Shown here in pieces: positions 1 to 6,416 of a DNA stretch of 10,389 nucleotides. The notes below the pieces were generated by a model. The model was not told where the DNA came from, ran no database searches, and saw only the letters and a program-made list of their open reading frames with translations. The translations under genes were made by a program, and so were the position numbers. Position 1 is the first letter of the stretch, and each line of letters starts with the position of its first letter. Source of the stretch: Paracoccaceae bacterium (GTDB taxonomy: Bacteria; Pseudomonadota; Alphaproteobacteria; Rhodobacterales; Rhodobacteraceae); contig JAFGVZ010000066.1 in the NCBI GenBank assembly GCA_016937725.1, forward strand, positions 1 through 10,389, written 5' to 3'.

Positions 1-15
1 CCTGTCTCTCCGCCA
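1..15 (+). tRNA. 3' end of a tRNA, probably tRNA-Ser (partial)
   Basis: The first 15 bases read as the end of a tRNA: four bases of the 3' strand of the T stem (CCTG), a seven-base acceptor strand TCTCTCC, discriminator G and CCA. An acceptor of this type (GGAGAGA pairing with TCTCTCC) and a G discriminator are typical of bacterial tRNA-Ser. The rest of the gene lies left of the window, so the anticodon is unknown. The 3' ends of tRNA genes are common integration sites, which matters because an accessory-looking catabolic cluster begins about 500 bp downstream. Confidence 0.62.
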
Positions 16-504
16 TTACTTTCTAAAGCAGCGTCTTAGGACCTAGTCGGGCAAGTGCGCTTTAATATGGAGCACCAAGCCTATTGAGCTGACTGCCCTC
101 CTTTCGCCTTGGTACAACGCGATCTTTTACTTTCGTTGACCTTTGTTCTCTGTCGACCGACAAAGCCGCCGCTTCGTCGGGATTTTCCGTCATAACCAGA
201 GCCCAGATTGGGCTGGCCATCTGCACCCGCATTTTGAAACATGCGCGCGATTGGTAAGGGATAACAGGGCGTTGGCACGCCGCTGGCAAAACGAAATTCC
301 CCAGATGGTGCGGCACCACTTCCCGGCATTGCAGAGTGCGTGTATTGGGGCGCTGACCGATGCCGGAACCATAGGCCAAAGTTCATTTGCATTCCGGCCA
401 AGGTTCCCAGTGCACTAGCTATGAGCGCAATATCCCCTTGAGTGCACAATCGTAACCTGAGCACGAGCAGCCTCAAGAACTGAAATTGCAGGGCCTCTGA
501 CATG
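16..504. other. intergenic stretch with no supportable gene
   Basis: About 490 bp between the tRNA end and the gntR stop. Several open frames exist on both strands (minus 62-379 and 81-503, plus 143-418), but they overlap each other, lack good ribosome binding sites, and their products resemble no family I recognise. Composition is more mixed than in the flanking genes. It could be a decayed mobile element or gene next to the tRNA, but no transposase or integrase motif, terminal inverted repeat or target duplication is visible. Confidence 0.5.
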
Positions 505-508
505 TCAG
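497..508. repeat. 12-bp perfect palindrome at the gntR stop
   Basis: CTGACATGTCAG is a perfect palindrome. It includes the TGA stop of the GntR gene (505-507 on the minus strand). With no unpaired loop it is a poor terminator hairpin, so its role, if any, is unknown. Confidence 0.35.
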
Positions 509-1182
509 GGCTTGGTCATTGCGCTGTAATTTGAGCAATGCCAGTGGCTCAGCATGGCCTGTGCCGCGCTTAGAAGGTGACGGCGCAGCGCGCGTTCCGC
601 GGCGCTGCCGTCCCGATGCAGGACAGCTTCGACAATCTGGGTGTGCTCGTCGTGGGATCGCCCAACTCTCTGGCGATCAACCAATTGGCGGCTGCGGAAC
701 GGCGCCAGTTTCAGGCGCATGGAATCGGCCATGTCCTGAAATTCCGCGTTATGGGCGCCGATATAGATCAACTGGTGAAACCGCGTATTCGCGGCTTCAT
801 AGGCAAGAAGATCGCCTGCGGCTGCAAGCTCGCCCATCTGGTCGTGCAACTGGGCCAATTCCGCCCGCTCGTCAATGCGCATGCGCTCGGCAGCGAAACG
901 CCCGCACAGCGCTTCGATTTCGCCCATCGCTTCGAATAATTCGTTGATCCGGTCACGAGAAATATTTGCCACCACGGTGCCACGATAGGGCAATCTGGTG
1001 GCAAGGGACCGTGCGGCCAGAAGTTGCAAAGCTTCGCGGACTGGAGTGCGAGAAACATCGAATTTCTCTGCGATGCTGGCTTCGTCCAGATGGGTGCCAG
1101 CTTCAATCTCTCCAGAGATTATGGCCTCTTCCAGCTTCATCGCAATCGAAAAGCCAAGGAGCGCGCGCTTGTCAGACCCCAA
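505..1182 (-). CDS. GntR family transcriptional regulator, FadR subfamily (FCD domain)
   Basis: 225-aa cytoplasmic DNA-binding regulator. Residues about 12-72 form the winged helix-turn-helix, with the family signature around VSRTPVREAL (43-52) in the recognition-helix region. Residues about 78-212 form the all-helical FCD ligand domain. The usual metal or ligand positions appear as N132 (often Asp), H136 (in NTRFH), H180 and H202. FCD regulators typically bind small carboxylates and repress an adjacent catabolic or transport operon. The start is a TTG at 1182-1180: an in-frame TGA lies just upstream and GAGGG stands 6 bases before it. The first ATG (codon 15, 1140) has no ribosome binding site and would cut into the DNA-binding domain. 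It follows the hydrolase gene on the same strand after 152 bp, so it may have its own promoter. It is the natural candidate regulator of the TRAP/hydrolase operon; the effector is unknown. Confidence 0.9.
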   Translation of the reverse strand: MGSDKRALLGFSIAMKLEEAIISGEIEAGTHLDEASIAEKFDVSRTPVREALQLLAARSLATRLPYRGTVVANISRDRINELFEAMGEIEALCGRFAAERMRIDERAELAQLHDQMGELAAAGDLLAYEAANTRFHQLIYIGAHNAEFQDMADSMRLKLAPFRSRQLVDRQRVGRSHDEHTQIVEAVLHRDGSAAERALRRHLLSAAQAMLSHWHCSNYSAMTKP

Positions 1183-1192
1183 GGTTCACCCT

Positions 1193-1200
1193 CACATGTG
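1193..1200. promoter_or_regulatory. CACATGTG palindrome next to the gntR ribosome binding site
   Basis: A perfect 8-bp palindrome directly upstream of the GAGGG ribosome binding site of gntR. It could be part of an autoregulatory operator, but palindromes of this length occur by chance. Confidence 0.15.
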
Positions 1201-1211
1201 CGGATTGGATA

Positions 1212-1248
1212 TTGCCCGAATGTAAGCGGAAAGCGCTCCTTCGGGCAA
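1212..1248 (-). promoter_or_regulatory. 9-bp perfect inverted repeat upstream of gntR
   Basis: TTGCCCGAA (1212-1220) and TTCGGGCAA (1240-1248) are perfect inverted copies with a 19-bp spacer, which itself holds AGCG/CGCT arms, so minus-strand RNA can form a two-tier hairpin. It lies 30-66 bases upstream of the gntR TTG start and 87 bases after the hydrolase stop. No U tract follows, so it is not a standard intrinsic terminator. On the minus strand TTGCCC, 17 bases, TTACAT could be a weak -35/-10 pair inside the repeat, which would fit an autoregulated gntR promoter. That is inference. Confidence 0.35.
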
Positions 1249-1334
1249 CATTCTTTCCTCACTCTATAGGTGTTGTGCGTAATGCGGCACAGCATGGCAC
1301 CCATATTGCAGCCGCGAAAAACGTGCCCCCCCAT

Positions 1335-2921
1335 TTAGAAGCCAAGCGCGGCACCATCGGCCCTAGGGTCAGACGCGACCTCGATCAGTCCATCGGGATA
1401 ATAGGCAACGCCGCCAGCATGTCCGGCCATATCGCTAAAGGCGGGGATCATCTCGACCTCGTGCCCTGCTGCGGCAAGCTTGTCGACCAGCGCGGGGTCG
1501 AACCGGCTTTCCAGCTTCAGGCTGGTGGTTGCATCGCCCCATGTTTTTCCCAGCAGCCAACGCGGGGCCGTGACGGCGGCTTGCAGGTCTTGGCCGAACA
1601 TGGCGTAGCGGCTGAACACGGCGGCCTGCGTTTGGGGCTGGCCTTCGCCACCCATCGTGCCATAGGCCAGCACACGGCCATCATTCAGCTTGGCCAAGGC
1701 GGGGTTCAGGGTATGGAACGGGCGTGCAAAGGGGCGCAACTGGTTCGGACCGGGGGTTAACCCAAAACCGGCCCCACGGTTTTGGAAAAACACGCCGGTT
1801 TCAGGGCAGACAAGGCCCGAGCCGAATTCCCAAAATACGGATTGAATAAAGCTGACAACACATCCATCGGCATCGGCAGCGCCCATCCAGATCGTGTCGC
1901 CGGGTTTTGCGGGGTGCGGCCATGGCAGCGCGGTGGTGCGATCAATCTGCGCCGCAAGGCTGTCGAGCGCATTCGGATCCAGCCAGTCCTGCGCCGGGAC
2001 ATCCATGTAATCCGGGTCGCCCAGTTCTGCGTTGCGGCGGATGAAGGCCAGTTTCGTGGCCTCGATCAGCCCATGCAGGTGGTCAAATCCATCCGCCTGG
2101 TTGACGCCCAACCGGTCGAACAGCGCCAAGATCATCAAGGAAGCAACGCCTTGGGTGGGCGCGATCATGTTCCAAAGCTGCCCGCACCGCAGGGTTGTGG
2201 TCAGGGGTGTGACGGTATCGGCGCTGAATTGCTCGAAATCAGACAGGCGCAATGGGCTGCCCGCTTTGTCGAGAAATTGCGCATGGGTCCGGGCAATGTC
2301 GCCCCTGTAATAATCATCCAGCCCAACCGTTGCCAAATGGGCCAAGCTGTCGCCCAAGGCGGGCTGGCGCAGCCTGTGGCCCGGTTCGGGCACGGACCCT
2401 TCGACAAGGAAAGCGCCTGAAAAACCCGGCACATCACGCAACCCGTCTATCTTTTCGCGGGTGGTGCGTGCTTGGTTTTCGGTTACGCCTATCCCGTCGC
2501 GGGCAAGGGCGATGGCAGGGGCCAAAAGCTCTGCCAAGGGCAACCGATTGCCGCGCGGGCAAAGCTCCAAGGCGTGCTTCCAGCCCGAAATCGTTCCGGG
2601 AACTGTCAAGGCCGCCAAGGCGCCGCGTGTGGGCAGGCTGCCCTCTATGCCTTGCGATGCATACCAATCTAAACTGGCCAAACCCGCCGCGCGCCCGCAC
2701 CCCGACACTGCAACCGGGTCTTGGCCGGGGCGGTGTATGATCCAGAATCCATCGCCGCCTATCCCATTCATATGCGGATAGGCCACCGCGATGGCGGCGG
2801 CGGCTGCGACCATCGCTTCGACCGCGCTGCCGCCCGCATTCAGAATGTCGCGCCCGGCCAAGGCCGCTGCCCGGTGCGGGGCCGAAACCCCGCCTTTATA
2901 GCCATACGCAGATGTCAGCAT
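1335..2921 (-). CDS. gamma-glutamyltransferase-superfamily Ntn hydrolase (HpxW/YwrD-like amidohydrolase)
   Basis: 528-aa enzyme of the GGT family, full length for the HpxW/YwrD branch. The N-terminal part has the family pattern YPHMNGIGGDGFW (48-60). The expected self-cleavage site and nucleophile are at GDT (341-343), so T343 should become the N-terminus of the small subunit. GSG (367-369), the MGGEGQPQTQ loop and the PRWLLG segment follow. No signal peptide is seen, so it should act in the cytoplasm, unlike periplasmic GGTs. Aligned by eye to E. coli GGT, the gamma-glutamyl-binding residues N411, Q430, D433 and the S462-S463 pair are replaced (F363, R382, G385 and a GE-containing loop). A classical glutathione hydrolase is therefore unlikely; amide hydrolysis of another small acid (HpxW acts on oxamate) is the better guess. 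The ATG is one base after the dctM stop, showing translational coupling to the TRAP genes. Confidence 0.85.
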   Translation of the reverse strand: MLTSAYGYKGGVSAPHRAAALAGRDILNAGGSAVEAMVAAAAAIAVAYPHMNGIGGDGFWIIHRPGQDPVAVSGCGRAAGLASLDWYASQGIEGSLPTRGALAALTVPGTISGWKHALELCPRGNRLPLAELLAPAIALARDGIGVTENQARTTREKIDGLRDVPGFSGAFLVEGSVPEPGHRLRQPALGDSLAHLATVGLDDYYRGDIARTHAQFLDKAGSPLRLSDFEQFSADTVTPLTTTLRCGQLWNMIAPTQGVASLMILALFDRLGVNQADGFDHLHGLIEATKLAFIRRNAELGDPDYMDVPAQDWLDPNALDSLAAQIDRTTALPWPHPAKPGDTIWMGAADADGCVVSFIQSVFWEFGSGLVCPETGVFFQNRGAGFGLTPGPNQLRPFARPFHTLNPALAKLNDGRVLAYGTMGGEGQPQTQAAVFSRYAMFGQDLQAAVTAPRWLLGKTWGDATTSLKLESRFDPALVDKLAAAGHEVEMIPAFSDMAGHAGGVAYYPDGLIEVASDPRADGAALGF

Positions 2922-2922
2922 G

Positions 2923-4248
2923 TTACCACCCTATTGCCCCCGGCAACCATGTTGCCAAATCCGGGATGAAAAAGACAAGCGCCAAGGCAACGAATTGCAG
3001 GCCGATGAAGGGTAGCGCGCCTTTGTAGATATCCATGGTCGAAACACCTTCTGGCGCAACCCCTTTCAGGAAGAACAGCGACCATCCGAAAGGCGGTGTC
3101 AGGAAGCTGGTTTGCAGATTCAGACAGATCAGGATGCCCAACCATACTGGGTCCACCCCTGCTTGAAAGAAGAAGGGCAGAAACAGCGGCAGCGCGATAT
3201 AGGTGATCTCGATCCATTCCAGAAAGAAGCCCAGCACGAAGATCAGCAGCATCAGGAACAACAGCGCTCCGTTCACGCCACCGGGCACCAGATCGAACAT
3301 GCGGCCAACAAGATGCTCGCCGCCAAGCCCCCTGAAGGCCAGTCCGAAGACCTGCGCGCAGATCAGGATGAAAAAGACCATGGCAGAGATCAGTAAGGTC
3401 GATTTGGCCACTTGGAATAACAGGTCGAAACTCAGGCGGCCCGACAGCGCGACGAAGGCCAACGCGCCAACTGCGCCCATCGAGGCGGCTTCTGTCGGGG
3501 CCGCGATTCCGCCAATGATGCTGCCCAACACGGCGAATACCAGGCCGACGGGTGGACCAACAACCAGAACCACTTTGCGCAGCAAGGCACTGCGCGACAA
3601 GGCGCGGCGCTCATCTACCGGGATGGGCGGCATTGATCCGGGGCGCCACCACGCATAGGCAAGAATTGCAACAATGTAGACAGCCGCAAGGGTCAGGCCC
3701 GGCACCATGGCTGCCGCGAACATCGTGCCGACGGATTCTTGCAAGATATCGGCCAGCAAGATCAGCACCAATGAAGGCGGGATGATCTGCCCCAAAGTGC
3801 CCGAGGCGCAGATCATGCCCGTGGCAATGGTTTTTGGGTAGCCGCGACGCAGCAAGGTCGGCAGAGTCAAAAGCCCAAGCGTCACGATGGTTGCGCCGAC
3901 AATGCCCGTTGCCGCACCCAGCAAGACGCCGACAAAAATGATCGCGACCCCCATCCCCCCGGAGATGTTGCCGAACAAATGCCCGATCACGTCGATCAGT
4001 TCTTCGGCCAAGCGGGATTTCTCTAACATGACCCCCATGAACACGAATAACGGGATCGCCATAAGCGTGTAATTCGTGGCCACACCGTAGATGCGGGACG
4101 GCAGAAGATTGAACAAGGCTGGCCCAAAGCCGACATAGCCGAAAAAGAAGGCCGAAGCGGCCAAGGCAATGCCGACAGGGATGCCCACGATAAGCAGGAC
4201 AAAGAATGCAACGATCATACCGATCGCAAGCAGTTCATTCGGGCTCAT
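2923..4248 (-). CDS. dctM: TRAP transporter large permease subunit (DctM/TakM type)
   Basis: 441-aa inner-membrane protein with about 12 hydrophobic helices across its length, the usual size of DctM (about 430). It carries the family's conserved blocks: IPLFVFMG near 65-72, the glycine-rich GGMGVAIIFVGVLLGAATG (about 97-115), and the GTLGQIIPPS segment. It is the sodium-driven translocation subunit that receives substrate from the periplasmic binding protein. Its ATG overlaps the dctQ stop in an ATGA tetranucleotide, with AAGGAA 8 bases upstream. It ends one base before the hydrolase ATG. The dctP and dctQ partners resemble the 2-oxo-acid TakPQM subgroup, so a 2-oxo-carboxylate-like substrate is inferred, not proven. 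Confidence 0.93.
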   Translation of the reverse strand: MSPNELLAIGMIVAFFVLLIVGIPVGIALAASAFFFGYVGFGPALFNLLPSRIYGVATNYTLMAIPLFVFMGVMLEKSRLAEELIDVIGHLFGNISGGMGVAIIFVGVLLGAATGIVGATIVTLGLLTLPTLLRRGYPKTIATGMICASGTLGQIIPPSLVLILLADILQESVGTMFAAAMVPGLTLAAVYIVAILAYAWWRPGSMPPIPVDERRALSRSALLRKVVLVVGPPVGLVFAVLGSIIGGIAAPTEAASMGAVGALAFVALSGRLSFDLLFQVAKSTLLISAMVFFILICAQVFGLAFRGLGGEHLVGRMFDLVPGGVNGALLFLMLLIFVLGFFLEWIEITYIALPLFLPFFFQAGVDPVWLGILICLNLQTSFLTPPFGWSLFFLKGVAPEGVSTMDIYKGALPFIGLQFVALALVFFIPDLATWLPGAIGW

Positions 4249-4790
4249 TCTAGTGTTTCCTTATGCGCGGCCGTCAGTGGGGCCGCATCGCGCGGGATGT
4301 TGAAACCGTGGCGCAGGGCATGCGCCAAGCCCTGAAGCGCAAGCAACGTGAAACCCAAGGGGATGATCGCTTTGAGCAAGAACCGGTATGGCAACCCGCC
4401 AGGGTTGGGTGACCCTTCCCCGCGCACATAAGACATTTCGACCCATGGCAGCGACAGCTTGGCAATGATCACCCCGAGCAGGATCATCAGAATGCCGCCA
4501 AGCACCTCGATCCAACGTTGCAGGTTGGGCGAGAACCGCTCGTAAAGCACATCGACACGCACCTGTTCGCCCGACAAAAGCGCGTAGGACATGCCGAACA
4601 GGGCGATCGGTGACACCAGATGCCATTGCAGTTCTTGCGCCCAAACGGCTCCGGTGCGGAAAAAGTAGCGGGCGAACACGTCGCCCGCTACAACCAACAC
4701 CAGCGCCACGCATGTCGCGGCGGCCAGCAATCCAAAGACCCTGACCAGCCGCTCAAGGGCCAGCACGACCCACGTGATTGCCGGTATCAT
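4245..4790 (-). CDS. dctQ: TRAP transporter small permease subunit (DctQ/TakQ type)
   Basis: 181-aa membrane protein with four hydrophobic segments, the standard DctQ layout. Conserved features are ARYFF followed by WAQELQWHL in the first half, GEQVRVDVLYERFSP, and, before the last helix, SPNPGGLPYRFLLKAIIPLG. The E-L-Q-W-H-L and GGLP-R-K-IP patterns are those of small subunits paired with TakP-like receptors. I start it at the ATG 5 bases after the dctP stop (4790); an in-frame GTG at 4823 lies inside dctP and is less likely. Translation is probably coupled, since only a distant GGAG precedes it. It bridges the binding protein and the large permease. Confidence 0.9.
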   Translation of the reverse strand: MIPAITWVVLALERLVRVFGLLAAATCVALVLVVAGDVFARYFFRTGAVWAQELQWHLVSPIALFGMSYALLSGEQVRVDVLYERFSPNLQRWIEVLGGILMILLGVIIAKLSLPWVEMSYVRGEGSPNPGGLPYRFLLKAIIPLGFTLLALQGLAHALRHGFNIPRDAAPLTAAHKETLE

Positions 4791-4795
4791 GGCGC

Positions 4796-5890
4796 TTACA
4801 TCTCCAGGATGTCTTTGAACCACGACACTTCGCTGATGCGCGCCCAGCCATCATGGTCGGCTTTGAACGCAAAATAGCTGTCATGAACCTTCTTGGTGAT
4901 CTCGGACGCCGCTGCTTCGGTCTCCAGGGTGTCCATGGTCGCTTCACGCAGGGCCGAGATAACGTCTGTTGGCAGGGGTGCTGCGGTCACGCCGTGGTTG
5001 GTAACCAGATCGGTCAGCGCCGCGCCATTGACGGAATCGGACCATGTCAGGCTTTCAAGGCAAGCGGCTTGGCTGGCCTGACGCACGATCATTTGCAAAT
5101 CCGCTGGCAGGCTGTCCCATTCCGCCTTGGAAATCAGCAACTCGCCCGTGGTCGAAGGCTCGTGCCAGCCGGAGGTGTGGTAGAACTTGGCCGCATTTTG
5201 CAGCCCCAACGCGCGATCCTGATAGGGTCCGACGAATTCGGCGGCGTCGATCACACCACGCTCCAGCGCTGGGAAAATCTCACCTCCCGGCAGAAGGCGG
5301 GTATCGACACCAAGGCTGGAATAGACGCGCCCGGCCAGACCGGGAATGCGCATCCGCAAGCCTTCAAGCTGCGACAGGCTTTCGATCGGCTCACGGAACC
5401 AGCCCGTCATCTGCACCCCGGTAGAGTTCATGGGGAACGCAATAAGCCCGAAAGGCTCATAGACTTCGTGCCAAAGTTCCAGACCGCCCCCGTGGAACAG
5501 CCACGACATGTGGCCCATGTAAGACATGCCAAAGGGAACCGTGGTGAAATACTGGGCCGCAAAGACATTGCCGGACCAGAAATAGCTGTTCGAGGCGTTC
5601 ATCTCGATCACGCCTTGCTGGACGGCATCGAAGCCTTCCAGTGCTGGGATCAGTTCACCCGCAGCAAAGTGCTGGATGTTCAATCGACCGCCGGACATGA
5701 TGCGGATTTTCTCGATCATGTCTGTCGGGCTGCCGGGGCCTACCGTGTAGAAGGGCGCGGTCGGCCCGTAGCTGTTGGTCATACGCCAGTTGAAGGTGTC
5801 TTGGGCGCGGGCAATGTTTGGCGATGTGATGCCCGCACCAGCCCCGACGGCCCCCAAGGCAGAAGCGGATAGAAACTTGCGACGATCCAT
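4796..5890 (-). CDS. dctP: TRAP transporter solute-binding protein, TakP-like, Tat-exported
   Basis: 364-aa periplasmic receptor. It begins with a twin-arginine signal (DRRKFLSAS at 2-10, a hydrophobic Ala/Gly stretch, likely cut after ARA near residue 29), typical of the TakP group. The mature part shows family landmarks: AAGEL and PALEGFDAVQQG (about 76-93), NSTGVQMTGWF (155-165), the carboxylate-binding Arg in LRMRIPG (R181), and IDAAEFVGPYQD (214-225). R. sphaeroides TakP binds pyruvate and other 2-oxo acids with a sodium ion; there I recall a Trp where this protein has F219, so affinity or specificity may differ. AAGGAAG stands 5 bases before the ATG. It is the first gene of dctPQM-hydrolase, preceded by a 526-bp gap with a candidate GntR operator. 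Confidence 0.92.
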   Translation of the reverse strand: MDRRKFLSASALGAVGAGAGITSPNIARAQDTFNWRMTNSYGPTAPFYTVGPGSPTDMIEKIRIMSGGRLNIQHFAAGELIPALEGFDAVQQGVIEMNASNSYFWSGNVFAAQYFTTVPFGMSYMGHMSWLFHGGGLELWHEVYEPFGLIAFPMNSTGVQMTGWFREPIESLSQLEGLRMRIPGLAGRVYSSLGVDTRLLPGGEIFPALERGVIDAAEFVGPYQDRALGLQNAAKFYHTSGWHEPSTTGELLISKAEWDSLPADLQMIVRQASQAACLESLTWSDSVNGAALTDLVTNHGVTAAPLPTDVISALREATMDTLETEAAASEITKKVHDSYFAFKADHDGWARISEVSWFKDILEM

Positions 5891-6416
5891 AATGGCTTCC
5901 TTTCATGGACAGGGTTTCGACCAGTATCAGTGGTGAGGCTGACTTGGCATCGCTCTGCTGAAGCGTCCGCAAGAAAGTAGACATAAGGATAACCTAAGTA
6001 AGAAATTGTATACTATTTAGACAAAAATTTTTTAGCAGAATACGATACGGGCAAATCTGAATCGGTTTTGCGCGGTCGGCACTCTATGCGCTGCGCTGCA
6101 TTCAGCAGGGCTCGTGGCGGTTTTCCGCAGCTTGCCGCGTTAGCGTGACATAGAATGCGATCCTGGTTGGCCGACTGGTCAGGGCTGTTTTCAGGATAAA
6201 TCCCGTTGCACGAATAGCGTCCGCGAACCGTTCCCACCGGTCAGCCTTAGCGCGTTCTTTTGCACCAATTGCGCGCCCGAGTTGTGCCTTTCAGCGACAA
6301 CACCATGCAAACGCGCCCGGCACAGGTCGCCTGCTTGCGCGAAAACGCCACATAACAATTTGCAATATCCCGGTTGCGAGCATGCCCCTCGCCGCAAAGC
6401 GAAGGTGTGGCAAACC
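5891..6416. other. 526-bp intergenic region upstream of dctP
   Basis: It separates the FabMG-family gene from dctP, both on the minus strand. The part nearest dctP (about 5985-6045) is AT-rich and should contain the operon promoter and the candidate operator at 6005-6016. TTGTCT with TTACTT 17 bases on (minus strand, about 5999-6027) is only a weak -35/-10 pair. The rest (6046-6416) has short overlapping frames (6013-6237, 6191-6397) without ribosome binding sites or recognisable products. No clear terminator follows the FabMG-family gene, so read-through or a small RNA is possible. Confidence 0.5.
6005..6016. promoter_or_regulatory. candidate GntR/FCD operator upstream of dctP
   Basis: ATTGTATACTAT matches its own reverse complement at 10 of 12 positions and contains TTGTATACTA, fitting the T-N-G-T-N-N-A-C-N-A form seen in many FCD-subfamily operators. 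It lies in the AT-rich segment 115 bp upstream of dctP, where a repressor site is expected. The GntR gene at 505-1182 is the likely binder. No second copy with the outer T and A was found in the window. Confidence 0.45.

Noticed and set aside
253..270. Partial match to the I-SceI homing endonuclease site (AGGGATAACAGGG)
   Set aside because: Only the middle 13 of 18 bases match, the flanks differ, and there is no intron or homing endonuclease gene; chance is the simplest explanation.
62..503. Overlapping minus-strand frames in the left intergenic region (105 and 140 codons)
   Set aside because: No ribosome binding site, no recognised family, mutual overlap in different frames, and low-complexity Arg/Ser-rich products; possible decayed sequence, not a gene I can support.
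966..1760. 264-codon plus-strand open frame across the hydrolase end and gntR start
   Set aside because: It crosses two well-supported minus-strand genes and their intergenic region, and its product is compositionally random.
4791..4823. GTG start for dctQ inside dctP
   Set aside because: The ATG at 4790, 5 bases after the dctP stop, gives a normal DctQ N-terminus; the extra 11 residues are hydrophilic and lie in dctP coding sequence.
4778..5872. 364-codon open frame on the plus strand opposite dctP
   Set aside because: It mirrors the dctP gene almost exactly, has no family features, and results from high-GC codon use; dctP has clear motifs, a Tat signal and a ribosome binding site.
6013..6397. 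Two minus-strand frames of 68 and 74 codons between dctP and the FabMG-family gene
   Set aside because: They overlap in different frames, lack ribosome binding sites, and resemble no protein family.
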